Shown here: piece by piece, positions 6,285 through 12,821 of the stretch
Layout of the letters: every line of letters starts with the position of its first letter
Position numbering within the stretch: the stretch's first letter is position 1
Source of the DNA: a virus
Strand: one strand, 5' to 3'
IMG/VR virus record: IMGVR_UViG_3300032236_000601
Span: 1-64,000 of that record
Length of the DNA: 64,000 nucleotides
The notes under the pieces: model-generated
Database searches by the model: none
Seen by the model: the letters and a program-made list of their open reading frames with translations, nothing else
What the model was told of the DNA's origin: nothing
Translations under genes and position numbers: made by a program

Positions 6285-6309
6285 GTTCAATTATATCATA
6301 TAATTGAAC
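6285..6309. promoter_or_regulatory. Perfect 25-bp palindrome carrying a -10 box on both strands
   Basis: Twelve bases (GTTCAATTATAT), a single central C, then the exact reverse complement. On the minus strand TGATATAAT ends six bases before ATG 6283 of the HNH gene. By symmetry the plus strand carries TATAAT at 6299-6304, pointing away. It suits a dimeric repressor operator overlapping the promoter. Confidence 0.75.
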
Positions 6310-6312
6310 ATA

Positions 6313-6561
6313 TTAATCTGAATTTGCTGCGCTAGACTCACGCTTGACGCTCAACTTATGTCGTTCATCAATAATCTCAAATGCATATGCACGCAATTTA
6401 TCTTCATTTTTTGTAAAGTGGTGTCCACAGAAAAGCAAATCTCCTGATACGCCATTTATCCAAACATAGGCTTGCGCTCCGCAAGAATCACAACGATCAT
6501 GTGCATTAAGCGTATCTGTTTCAGCAGCATCTTCTACCTTGTCAATAATCATGGCTTCCAT
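6313..6561 (-). CDS. DUF7455-type small zinc protein, 82 aa
   Basis: The core DRCDSCGAQAYVWIN...LLFCGHHFTKNEDKL carries C-x2-C and C-x2-H-H, the pattern of the DUF7455 family common in actinophages and actinobacteria. I chose ATG at 6561 because a GGAAGG ribosome site lies seven bases upstream and the promoter then gives a 33-nt leader. An upstream in-frame ATG at 6591 would be almost leaderless. Function unknown; a structural zinc site is likely. Confidence 0.75.
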   Translation of the reverse strand: MEAMIIDKVEDAAETDTLNAHDRCDSCGAQAYVWINGVSGDLLFCGHHFTKNEDKLRAYAFEIIDERHKLSVKRESSAANSD

Positions 6562-6600
6562 GTCATTACCTTCCGTTGTAGGATCTTGCATTCTATTTAT

Positions 6601-6630
6601 ATTATACGCTTGTTTACGCACAATTGTCAA
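6601..6630 (-). promoter_or_regulatory. Consensus promoter directly after the tRNA-Tyr gene
   Basis: On the minus strand TTGACA (6630-6625), 18 bases, TATAAT (6606-6601). The -35 begins two bases past the tRNA discriminator. Predicted +1 is near 6594. Confidence 0.8.
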
Positions 6631-6631
6631 G

Positions 6632-6710
6632 TGCTGGATGTAGGAATCGAACCTACCATGCAATTGCGATTGGTTTACAGCCAACTGCCCCACCTTGGAG
6701 CATATCCAGC
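6632..6710 (-). tRNA. tRNA-Tyr (GTA)
   Basis: Acceptor GCTGGAT/ATCCAGC, D-stem GCTC/GGGC, anticodon stem GTTGG/CCAAT with loop CTGTAAA (anticodon GTA), an extended variable arm (about 12 bases) as expected for bacterial tRNA-Tyr, and T-stem GTAGG/CCTAC with loop TTCGATT. Discriminator A; no CCA encoded. One base separates it from the tRNA-Leu-like gene upstream. Confidence 0.95.
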
Positions 6711-6711
6711 G

Positions 6712-6784
6712 TACCACTAATCGGATTTGAACCGATACTGGCTAGTTCCTAAGACTAGTGCCTCTACCGTTGGGCTATAGTGGC
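6712..6784 (-). tRNA. tRNA-Leu (TAG) with a short variable loop
   Basis: Acceptor GCCACTA/TAGTGGT, D-stem GCC/GGC with GG in the loop, anticodon stem CTAGT/ACTAG with loop CTTAGGA (anticodon TAG, reads CUA), a five-base variable loop, T-stem ATCGG/CCGAT with loop TTCAAAT. G at position 37 suits a CUN-reading leucine tRNA. However, bacterial tRNA-Leu normally has a long variable arm, so its amino-acid identity is uncertain. Its first 10 bases overlap the end of the thioredoxin gene. Confidence 0.8.
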
Positions 6785-7038
6785 TTATCAATATCTAGTG
6801 CCTCAACAAATTGATTCTTTGTCATGGCACCAGAAACTCTTTTTATTACTTCACCATGTTCTTCAGTAATAAAGGTGGGTACTCCACGCACATCATATTG
6901 TAGTGCAGTATCCATGTCTTTGTCAATATCAATTGGTGAATATTCTATGTTTGGATATTCTTCAAGCACACTATTAATAACTGGCTTCATCATTTTGCAT
7001 GGCTGACACCATTCTGCTGTAAAGTGAATTAATTTCAT
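6775..7038 (-). CDS. trxA: Thioredoxin-like protein, 87 aa
   Basis: A compact thioredoxin fold: FTAEWCQPCKMMKP has the redox pair C11-x-x-C14, and GVPTF supplies the cis-proline. It probably reduces phage or host ribonucleotide reductase; the phage encodes a class II enzyme at the right end of the window with a C-terminal Cys pair that needs such a partner. The frame is open upstream through two tRNA genes, but the real start is ATG 7038, behind AAAGG. The last three codons and the stop lie inside tRNA-Leu. Confidence 0.88.
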   Translation of the reverse strand: MKLIHFTAEWCQPCKMMKPVINSVLEEYPNIEYSPIDIDKDMDTALQYDVRGVPTFITEEHGEVIKRVSGAMTKNQFVEALDIDKPL

Positions 7039-7057
7039 TGTTTTACCTTTCTGTAAG

Positions 7058-7130
7058 CGCCCTTGGAGAGACTCGAACTCCCAACTAAAGCGGTAGAAAC
7101 GCTGTACTCTGTCCATTGAGTTACAAGGGC
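7058..7130 (-). tRNA. tRNA-Arg (TCT)
   Basis: Acceptor GCCCTTG/CAAGGGC, D-stem ACTC/GAGT, anticodon arm AGCG/CGCT with loop TTTCTAC (anticodon TCT, reads AGA), T-arm with loop TTCGAGT. Discriminator G; CCA is not encoded. It is four bases downstream of tRNA-Gly. Confidence 0.92.
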
Positions 7131-7131
7131 T

Positions 7132-7208
7132 TGGAGCGAACGATGGGACTCGAACCCACAACAACCTGCTTGGAAGGCAGGAACTCTAGCCAATTGAGTT
7201 ACGTTCGC
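7132..7208 (-). tRNA. tRNA-Gly (TCC), CCA end encoded
   Basis: Acceptor GCGAACG/CGTTCGC, D-stem ACTC/GAGT, anticodon stem CCTGC/GCAGG with loop CTTCCAA (anticodon TCC, reads GGA), T-arm with loop TTCGAGT. The discriminator T (7135) is followed by CCA. It is the only tRNA here with an encoded CCA. Confidence 0.94.
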
Positions 7209-7234
7209 AAGTATTGATCAATTTTATTACAAGA

Positions 7235-7432
7235 TTAACGAGTAACCAAACCAATCTTTGGTGGATACTGCTTTAAGCCCAAACGATAGCAGCGTGTATA
7301 AGCAATTAGATATTGATTTTCTGCTGATTCACCTTGCTTACCTCCGCTGGCACGCTTTAATGCAGTGGCCGCAGTTTCAAGGTTTCTTAGAGCCTTTTCA
7401 TCTTCTTCTGTGTAATCTTCCTTGCGCTTCAT
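7235..7432 (-). CDS. Hypothetical helical protein, 65 aa
   Basis: A charged helical N-terminus (TEEDEKALRNLETAATALKR) is followed by AENQYLIAYTRCYRLGLKQY and a basic end. Short proteins with this kind of C-terminal core are, to my memory, common in actinophages, but no function is known. The ATG at 7432 follows a GGAG site. It is the last gene before the tRNA-Gly/Arg pair. Confidence 0.6.
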   Translation of the reverse strand: MKRKEDYTEEDEKALRNLETAATALKRASGGKQGESAENQYLIAYTRCYRLGLKQYPPKIGLVTR

Positions 7433-7439
7433 AATTCTC

Positions 7440-8270
7440 CTATATATTTGTTATCGCTATTAGCGACGGATTATTGTAGTGATAAGCATACCAAAAGCAA
7501 CGATCTATGTCAAGCATATTGCATATTGTATTGGTTTCACTCATTAATTTAATTTGATCTGGAATGGCATATGGGTTTCCCTTACCGCCTAAATTATAAT
7601 TTGTTTCTGTAATCCACAATGGCTTTTTAGGAGCCTTTGCTAAAGCGTTAATTGCAATCTTACAATCTCTTGTAAATCCTTCAACCCCCTCGCTTTGCTG
7701 TGGATATATATGCATTGCATAAACGTCACAGGGATATCCTGCGCTCTTTAATGAAGAAAGTAGTGCTGCACCCTTAGTATCAAAGCCAGCCTGTCTGCGT
7801 GGCTGCAATGGATAGGAAACCACCTTTGCAGCAGGGTCTATTCTTTTAATAATTTGATATGCTGTCTTTGTTATTGTACCCATCGTTGCATAATCTCCAG
7901 AGTAAAATCTTTTATCTGCTGGCTCATTCCATACTTGATAATACTGAATTCTACCTTTATATCTAGTAACTACAGCCTGAACATATGTGCTCCACATACC
8001 CATATTTGCTGGTGGCCTATTGCTACCCGCTGGCATCCATGCTGCCTGCTTTCCATCTGGACCGCCAAGTGCTGCCCATGCTGGTGGATGACCAATAACT
8101 AAACAAATGCTTCTTTTTCCTGCTGCTGCTACAAATGAATCTAGTGTAGACCAATCAAAAGTTCCACGTTCTTTTTCTATTCTTGCCCACTCTGTTTGAC
8201 AATCCCATAACCTAATCGGTCCAGTAGGCGGCATATCCTGTATTACATTGCTGCCGAATATCGTTGGCAT
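7440..8270 (-). CDS. Glycoside hydrolase-like (TIM barrel) protein, 276 aa
   Basis: This looks like a clan GH-A glycosidase. YYQVWNEPADKRF (E116 in N-E-P) is the acid/base motif and PLWITETNYNLGG (E222) the nucleophile motif, with WDCQTEW and the LVIGHPPAW strand before them, as in GH39- or GH5-like enzymes. No signal peptide is seen. It could cleave host cell-wall or capsule glycans as part of lysis or as a virion-associated depolymerase; its place near the endolysin and a membrane protein favours an envelope target. The substrate is unknown. Confidence 0.72.
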   Translation of the reverse strand: MPTIFGSNVIQDMPPTGPIRLWDCQTEWARIEKERGTFDWSTLDSFVAAAGKRSICLVIGHPPAWAALGGPDGKQAAWMPAGSNRPPANMGMWSTYVQAVVTRYKGRIQYYQVWNEPADKRFYSGDYATMGTITKTAYQIIKRIDPAAKVVSYPLQPRRQAGFDTKGAALLSSLKSAGYPCDVYAMHIYPQQSEGVEGFTRDCKIAINALAKAPKKPLWITETNYNLGGKGNPYAIPDQIKLMSETNTICNMLDIDRCFWYAYHYNNPSLIAITNI

Positions 8271-8277
8271 GACGAAT

Positions 8278-8283
8278 ATTATA
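8278..8283 (-). promoter_or_regulatory. -10 promoter for the glycosidase-like gene
   Basis: On the minus strand TGTATAAT lies seven bases before ATG 8270, giving a one-base leader. The TAA within TATAAT is also the stop codon of the DUF1003 gene. Confidence 0.5.
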
Positions 8284-8764
8284 CATCAAAAGTTAGATCG
8301 TTTATTGTTTTTTCAAACTCTTTTTCATGCATTTCTATTTCATCATTCTTTTTTTTAATATCAAGTTCTAATGAGTGTCTTTCTATTTCATCATTCTTTT
8401 CTTTGATCTCAAATTCAAGATGATCATGCAGAACTTTTTGCATTCTATGAATTTCTTTAATTAAAGGAAAGAACTCTTGAGTCATTATAAGATCTTCTCT
8501 ACCAACCTTGTAAGTATTTTCTGCTAATTCTGTTGCAAGAGCATCTGCACGTTTTGCAGCAATCAAAAGAATTGCTCCTTGCAGTGCAGCAAGACAAGAT
8601 AACAAAAGATTTAAAAGAATGAACGGAAAGGGATCAATTCCCCCTGGTCCTTTAAAAATTATCCATATAATTAAAAACCCTACAGCACTAAATACAAAGG
8701 GCCAAGAACCCATTCCGTTGCGAATTATATCTGCAAATCTGTTTCCTAAACTCATTCTCCCCAT
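8279..8764 (-). CDS. DUF1003 membrane protein with coiled-coil tail, 161 aa
   Basis: The N-terminal half matches DUF1003: RFADIIRNGMGSW, a first membrane helix, GGIDPFPFILLNLLLSCLAA leading into a second helix, then AAKRAD. The C-terminal half is a long charged coiled coil with a partial internal repeat (EIKEKNDEIERHSLELDIKK, then KNDEIEMHEKE). The family is widespread but functionally uncharacterised. In this setting a holin or other lysis-linked role is possible. The leaderless ATG at 8764 follows TGTTATAAT. Confidence 0.75.
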   Translation of the reverse strand: MGRMSLGNRFADIIRNGMGSWPFVFSAVGFLIIWIIFKGPGGIDPFPFILLNLLLSCLAALQGAILLIAAKRADALATELAENTYKVGREDLIMTQEFFPLIKEIHRMQKVLHDHLEFEIKEKNDEIERHSLELDIKKKNDEIEMHEKEFEKTINDLTFDV

Positions 8765-8770
8765 ATTTTT

Positions 8771-8776
8771 ATTATA
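8771..8776 (-). promoter_or_regulatory. Extended -10 promoter for the DUF1003 gene (leaderless)
   Basis: TG-T-TATAAT, six bases, then ATG at 8764 on the minus strand. The predicted +1 is the A of the start codon. Confidence 0.65.
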
Positions 8777-8806
8777 ACAAATTATTTACTAAATCATGAG
8801 GGAATA

Positions 8807-9292
8807 TCAGAAATATCCAGCAAATTCTGTGTTATAAAACAGTGTATGAGTGGGCCAAAAGTAATTACATTTTTCACAACAAGAAATAAACTTATCATCC
8901 ATAAACTCTGCATAATATTCAGGATCTTTGCGATAAAGATTATTACGATGTGATTGATGTATTCTATTATCTCCCCACCACGGAGGCATTACAACATTAT
9001 CTCCACGATTCCAGTTTGATTCGTGGATTTGTTCAATAGCATTCCAGTTCTTTTCAGTCTTGATGCCACGATTATTACACTCCTTATAAATAGCCTTAAG
9101 ATATTCAAACAAGGCCATGTCATAATTGCGCCACATCTTGACAGCAGGATGGTTTGTCCACGGACCAGACCGCTTTCCTGATGCAAGAATATTATAAATT
9201 TGCCTACCCTCTAAGAGTTGTTTGTTAAGTCGTTTATTGTCTATTGATTGTGCAGATAATGTAACATCATTAAAGGGAACAAACGTTTGCAT
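8807..9292 (-). CDS. Pyrimidine-dimer DNA glycosylase-like protein, 161 aa
   Basis: The sequence opens MQTFVPFNDVTLSAQSID and contains LNKQLLEGRQI, NHPAVKMWRNYD, PPWWGDNRIHQSHRNN and LYRKDP. These blocks match the phage and bacterial family annotated as pyrimidine dimer DNA glycosylase-like (MSMEG_6728 type, related in name to T4 endonuclease V). A role in UV-damage repair would suit a phage of sunlit surface water, but the enzymology of this branch is assumed. Its promoter overlaps an 11-bp inverted repeat. Confidence 0.7.
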   Translation of the reverse strand: MQTFVPFNDVTLSAQSIDNKRLNKQLLEGRQIYNILASGKRSGPWTNHPAVKMWRNYDMALFEYLKAIYKECNNRGIKTEKNWNAIEQIHESNWNRGDNVVMPPWWGDNRIHQSHRNNLYRKDPEYYAEFMDDKFISCCEKCNYFWPTHTLFYNTEFAGYF

Positions 9293-9317
9293 AATAATCC
9301 TAACGATAGAAATGACT

Positions 9318-9359
9318 AACCCACCACAAAGTATATTGCTCTGTGGTGGGTTTTGTCAA
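9318..9359 (-). promoter_or_regulatory. Consensus promoter wrapped around an 11-bp inverted repeat
   Basis: Minus strand: TTGACA (9359-9354), 18 bases, TATACT (9335-9330), +1 near 9323, leader 31 nt to ATG 9292. The perfect repeat AACCCACCACA (9318-9328 with 9342-9352) places one arm in the spacer and one across +1, with the -10 in the loop. It could be an operator. On the plus strand it resembles a terminator followed by TTTTG. Confidence 0.75.
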
Positions 9360-9512
9360 CTAGAAATTTCTAGAAAATATAGCATCAATTTCAGCACGCT
9401 CGCTGGATGTTGTTGCATTCGATCTCAATCTTTCCCATTCTCTATATACGTTATCATTTTCGCTTGTGGCTACTTCTGAACGACCAGAGAATATCTTTTT
9501 GATTGTAATCAC
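9360..9512 (-). CDS. Small hypothetical protein, 50 aa
   Basis: I prefer the GTG start at 9512, which has a strong AAAGGAGG site ten bases upstream, over the longer frame from 9563. The product starts (M)ITIKKIFSGRSE and continues as a charged helix (DNVYREWERLRSN). The stop overlaps the -35 region of the next promoter. Family not recognised. Confidence 0.6.
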   Translation of the reverse strand: MITIKKIFSGRSEVATSENDNVYREWERLRSNATTSSERAEIDAIFSRNF

Positions 9513-9563
9513 AGATATTCCTCCTTTTGATTGATACTTCAATCTTATCAGGAATATGTTCAA

Positions 9564-9581
9564 AAGTTAAGCAAATAACTT
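9564..9581. terminator. Weak inverted repeat after the endolysin gene
   Basis: AAGTTA/TAACTT with a six-base loop lies between the endolysin stop and the next gene; on the minus strand it runs into TTTTG-type sequence. It is short, so a terminator role is only tentative. Confidence 0.3.
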
Positions 9582-9594
9582 GTGAAACTGATCA

Positions 9595-10377
9595 CTAGTG
9601 GGTAGCAAAGATCTTCTGATGTGTGGCAAGATCATAGGTTCCAGGATCTGCGGTACCATTTGCTCTATGCCATGCAGCAACAGCATTTACTGGATACTTC
9701 TGCTGTCCACGAACTGGCTCTCCTGTAAAAAGACCTAGATCTTTTAACTTTGAGGCAAGTCTCCAAGTTGCATCTGTTGCTGTTCCAGCCTTTTCTGCTG
9801 AAATAACATCTGAAACTAATGGAACAACTCCATCCCAAGCACCTGTTGCACGAACACCATTATTGTCAATATTAAGTCTCTTAATAACATTCTTAACATC
9901 TTCAAGTGTAGTGTTTCTCTTACATCCTCTATCCCAATACTGAGACAATTCTGTATGCATACCATCACAATGAGGGGTTGACCACCATTCCCCATTTGCC
10001 AGTACCCTATGATTATCAACAGTAACATAGCGAGAAAGAATTTTATCTAAAATATCCTTCTCATCTGTTGTCATGTGTGGGTGACCGTCAGCAGGAAGTA
10101 CGGATGAATAAAGAACATCTACTGCTGTTCCCGATGCATGATTGCTAAGTCCAGTAGTCATTCTAGACTCACGATAGTTATATCCATCGGTTGGACCTGG
10201 ATCTAATTTCATGCGTGCAGGCATTTCTCTCTGCCAATCAGCAAAGAATGCTGCAAACAATGGTGCTGCGTCTACCTGTACCTTAATTACTCTCTTTGTA
10301 CCTGGAATTGTAATAGATCTTAGATGTGCATCTGACCCAGAAACAATAGCAGGCCAACCATTTAGCGTAGTTGCCAT
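9595..10377 (-). CDS. Endolysin: M15-family peptidase (VanY-like), 260 aa
   Basis: The N-terminal domain has the zinc motifs of M15/VanY peptidases: GLSNHASGTAVDVLY (H80 and D87) and HCDGMHTEL (D138, H141). These enzymes cut D-Ala or L-Ala-D-Glu bonds in peptidoglycan. Residues about 155-260 are a second region containing repeated W-rich units (ATGAWDG, DATWRLA, AVAAWHRANG), probably for cell-wall binding. No signal peptide is present, so release would depend on a holin. The ATG at 10377 follows AGGAGAT. It is the best candidate for the main endolysin. Confidence 0.85.
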   Translation of the reverse strand: MATTLNGWPAIVSGSDAHLRSITIPGTKRVIKVQVDAAPLFAAFFADWQREMPARMKLDPGPTDGYNYRESRMTTGLSNHASGTAVDVLYSSVLPADGHPHMTTDEKDILDKILSRYVTVDNHRVLANGEWWSTPHCDGMHTELSQYWDRGCKRNTTLEDVKNVIKRLNIDNNGVRATGAWDGVVPLVSDVISAEKAGTATDATWRLASKLKDLGLFTGEPVRGQQKYPVNAVAAWHRANGTADPGTYDLATHQKIFATH

Positions 10378-10395
10378 AAAAATATCTCCTGTTAA

Positions 10396-10662
10396 TTAGT
10401 TCTTTTGTAAAGGATTGAAACTGCCGCCCCAGACATTCTTCTTAACGTTCCAATCATCTGGAAGCATTGAGAGTGCGCCTAGTGCTCTTGCACGACGAAT
10501 GATGTGCCTTCTTGCAGCATCATAATCAGATGCACGGCCAACGGACTGAATAGCATTTGCTAAATCTTTACGATTTGAAATGGGAAACGATCCGTCTGGC
10601 ATCGCTGTACCAGCAGCAGCCATTCTTTTTCTATCTTTTGAGTTATAATCTTTCTTTTCCAT
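10396..10662 (-). CDS. DUF6582-like basic protein, 88 aa
   Basis: The block DRKRMAAAGTAMPDGSFPIS then NRKDLANAIQSVGRA and RHIIRRARALGALSMLPDDW is a small module seen in many phages, either alone or at the ends of capsid-protease proteins. It is basic and helical. Its role is unknown; an association with DNA or the head is sometimes proposed. A leaderless promoter (TGGTAGAAT) precedes ATG 10662. Confidence 0.7.
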   Translation of the reverse strand: MEKKDYNSKDRKRMAAAGTAMPDGSFPISNRKDLANAIQSVGRASDYDAARRHIIRRARALGALSMLPDDWNVKKNVWGGSFNPLQKN

Positions 10663-10668
10663 AATTTA

Positions 10669-10674
10669 ATTCTA
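10669..10674 (-). promoter_or_regulatory. Extended -10 promoter (leaderless) for the DUF6582-like gene
   Basis: TG-G-TAGAAT, six bases, ATG at 10662 on the minus strand. Confidence 0.6.
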
Positions 10675-10684
10675 CCACCTAATA

Positions 10685-10873
10685 TTATGGCTTAGATGAT
10701 GGCTTTTCATTAGTCTGTGACTTTGCTGATGCCTCAAAAGCCTCAACTTGTGCCTTTAGACGAACAATTTCTGCTGTCATGTTTGCAATTTCAATTTCAT
10801 AGTTCTGAGTAACACGACCATGACGCTGTAGCGTATTGTTTAGTGTAGCCGTGAGAACTTCTACGTCATCCAT
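10685..10873 (-). CDS. Small coiled-coil protein, 62 aa
   Basis: Heptad-like pattern from about residue 20 to 52 (EIEIANMTAEIVRLKAQVEA) with a polar Ser/Lys tail. It overlaps the upstream gene by 8 nt. Likely a small oligomer; function unknown. Confidence 0.55.
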   Translation of the reverse strand: MDDVEVLTATLNNTLQRHGRVTQNYEIEIANMTAEIVRLKAQVEAFEASAKSQTNEKPSSKP

Positions 10874-11072
10874 CTATAATCTCCAATTTATGTTGTTCAA
10901 ACAGTATTCTTGCAATCTCCTTGTTCATCCAGCGATAACCGCTTGAATGCAAGAAGAATCTTTTTTCATTAATTATTGTTGCTTCATTAGTAAGCATTTC
11001 TTTAGACCAATGCTTTTCAAGTATAACAACTCTACATCGTAATCCATTCCTGGAAAATCTAGCGACGTACAT
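10866..11072 (-). CDS. Hypothetical protein, 68 aa
   Basis: A basic, aromatic protein (KRFFLHSSGYRWMNKEIARI) with a central glycine turn. A TATAAA-like box at 11084-11089 may provide a promoter. Family not recognised; the small size and overlap with the next gene suggest a real accessory gene. Confidence 0.5.
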   Translation of the reverse strand: MYVARFSRNGLRCRVVILEKHWSKEMLTNEATIINEKRFFLHSSGYRWMNKEIARILFEQHKLEIIDG

Positions 11073-11079
11073 TGTGTGC

Positions 11080-11517
11080 CTACTTTATAGATACACGTAG
11101 TTGCCATGCCCACTTCTTGTACAGATCATCACGTTCTGCCAGGAAGTTAGCGATACCTTGCTCATTTGCACTTTGTGCAATACCAAAAGCCTTTAGGTTG
11201 TCTACAATTGCAGTCTCAATGGAAGATAGCAAATCGGTAGCCATGCTAATTGGATCAGATCCTACCTCAGATTCCTTAACTGTAGCAAGTTCTAGGAATC
11301 TGCTCATCTTAAATGGAGCATATGCTTGCAATGCACGAATATACTCTGCTGTAGGATCTACAGACTCATATACATCAGAATAAATATCTTCAAAAAGAAT
11401 ATGGAATTCCTTAAAGTTAATTCCTTCAACATTCCAGTGATAGCCGTGGGCCTTGAAGTATACTGCATAAGAGTTAGCAAGTACAACCTTCAGGGCATCT
11501 ACAAGATCTTCATTCAT
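11080..11517 (-). CDS. dps: Dps-like ferritin family protein, 145 aa
   Basis: A four-helix Dps/ferritin-like protein. Ferroxidase-type residues appear in the expected order: HWNVEGINFKEFH (H27, H39) and SVDPTAEYI (D54, E58), matching the H-W-x-(v/r)-G-x-x-F-x-x-x-H and D-x-x-A-E motifs of Dps. It would form a shell that binds and oxidises iron, protecting phage or host DNA from oxidative damage. The true start is ATG 11517, eight codons inside the longest frame, because TGCTATAAT ends six bases upstream (leaderless). Confidence 0.85.
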   Translation of the reverse strand: MNEDLVDALKVVLANSYAVYFKAHGYHWNVEGINFKEFHILFEDIYSDVYESVDPTAEYIRALQAYAPFKMSRFLELATVKESEVGSDPISMATDLLSSIETAIVDNLKAFGIAQSANEQGIANFLAERDDLYKKWAWQLRVSIK

Positions 11518-11523
11518 AATATT

Positions 11524-11529
11524 ATTATA
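11524..11529 (-). promoter_or_regulatory. Extended -10 promoter for dps (leaderless)
   Basis: TG-C-TATAAT, six bases, ATG at 11517 on the minus strand. It overlaps the last codons of the upstream glycosyltransferase gene, so dps can be expressed apart from that operon. Confidence 0.65.
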
Positions 11530-12148
11530 GCACCTCTTCATTCATGTATTCAGAAAGATATTTTTCTTTATTTTTAAGTATGTTTTCGTTTTCCTCTTCA
11601 CGAGGATGCCATAAATGATAGCAGTTTCCTGGTATTCTTTTCAACTCTACGCCAGCCTTTTTACCTACAATTATTAATGATATATCCTCAAAACCCCAGT
11701 CGATATATCCCTCATCGTATGCTCCTATAGAAAAGAAAAAGTCTTTTGGCATTGCGATTGCTCCACCAGTAGCCCAATCTATTGACCAGTTACTTATTTT
11801 TGGAGAAGGCTTTTGTTCATTTATAAATATCTGTCTACTATAATTCGATGGAATAGAATGATATTCAGAAAATGGATGCACCATATATCCTTGACGAGCA
11901 AGTTCTATTGCAGCATCAATTTGTTCATGTGGAACAACTGTGTCTGCATCAAGAAAGAGAACTACATCATCTGTACATTGCTTGGCTCCTAAATTTTTTG
12001 ATCCAGATCTAGAAAATGGTTTTGTGCCATCATCTGCAATTATTGGATTATACTTTTGCATATGCTCTAATACATATTCAAATGATCTATCTCTCCACCA
12101 ATCACCTGAACTTCTCCAAGGAATGACGATGTTAGTTTTTTGTTCCAT
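11525..12148 (-). CDS. Glycosyltransferase (GT2/GT7-like), 207 aa
   Basis: The nucleotide-sugar half has TNIVIPWRSSGDWWRDRSFE, IIADDGTKPFSRSGSKN and VLFLDADTVV (D-x-D metal site). The acceptor half has WATGGAIAMPKDFF and EGYIDWGFEDISLI, the W-G-x-E-D motif typical of the galactosyltransferase-type C-terminal domain (Glyco_transf_7C). It is the last of three consecutive glycosyltransferase genes (13881-11525) that overlap each other, so the three probably build one glycan. Confidence 0.82.
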   Translation of the reverse strand: MEQKTNIVIPWRSSGDWWRDRSFEYVLEHMQKYNPIIADDGTKPFSRSGSKNLGAKQCTDDVVLFLDADTVVPHEQIDAAIELARQGYMVHPFSEYHSIPSNYSRQIFINEQKPSPKISNWSIDWATGGAIAMPKDFFFSIGAYDEGYIDWGFEDISLIIVGKKAGVELKRIPGNCYHLWHPREEENENILKNKEKYLSEYMNEEVL

Positions 12149-12821
12149 TACTTTCCTTACCTATATGTTCTACACTAATCCAGTCAGTCTTTCTATCTCC
12201 CCAAATTCCAGAGACTTTTCCCTCTGATCTAATCTTTTTACCAAATTCACTTTCAGACCAATCACTTTCGGGCCAAGTATATTTGGCAACCCATGCAGGG
12301 AATATGCTTGGATTACATGTCCAAAATGCTTTATGAATGACCCAAGGGTAGTATGGTGGAGTCCTACTATAACGCTGATTAAAATAACATCCAACCTTTT
12401 CTAATGCATCTATGACTCCACCACTTACAATCTCATTTTTATACCAGGGTTGTCTCATAAATGACATTTGAGATAATTCTGGAAACTCTTGTAATACTTT
12501 TATTACGTCATCAATAACAAATGGCTTTAATAAAATAAAGTCATCTTCTATATGTAAACAATACATTGATCCAGAATCTAAGACTGTGCTAAATACTTTT
12601 CTCATTGCCTTCACATACCCCGCTCTATTTTCTGCAACAGGAATTATTTTAAATGAGGGAAATGTTGAGGAAAGCCAATCTCTATATTCAGGATCTCCTG
12701 AATCATCAATAATAAATTTATTATCTATCTGACTATCGTATTGCTCTATCCATGTAGGAAGAGACTTTTCTATATATTGCTTTCTTCCATCTGTAAGAAC
12801 TGTCATACATATATTATTCAT
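12132..12821 (-). CDS. Glycosyltransferase-like protein, 229 aa
   Basis: A GT-A type protein: ICMTVLTDGRKQYIEKSL, FIIDDSGDPEYRDW and MYCLHIEDDFIL (the E-D-D region corresponds to a D-x-D site), followed by an aromatic acceptor domain (PPYYPWVIHKAFWTCNPSIF). I start it at ATG 12821, behind AAGGAG and with an 8-nt overlap on the upstream stop, rather than at 12863. It overlaps the next glycosyltransferase by 17 nt. Confidence 0.72.
   Translation of the reverse strand: MNNICMTVLTDGRKQYIEKSLPTWIEQYDSQIDNKFIIDDSGDPEYRDWLSSTFPSFKIIPVAENRAGYVKAMRKVFSTVLDSGSMYCLHIEDDFILLKPFVIDDVIKVLQEFPELSQMSFMRQPWYKNEIVSGGVIDALEKVGCYFNQRYSRTPPYYPWVIHKAFWTCNPSIFPAWVAKYTWPESDWSESEFGKKIRSEGKVSGIWGDRKTDWISVEHIGKESNGTKN

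Noticed and set aside
6712-6784. Amber suppressor tRNA
   Set aside because: The anticodon is 5'-TAG-3', which pairs with CUA; a suppressor of UAG would need CTA.
6631-7164. Longer frames extending the DUF7455 and thioredoxin proteins upstream
   Set aside because: The extra residues are translations of tRNA genes; internal starts with ribosome sites or promoters fit the families' sizes.
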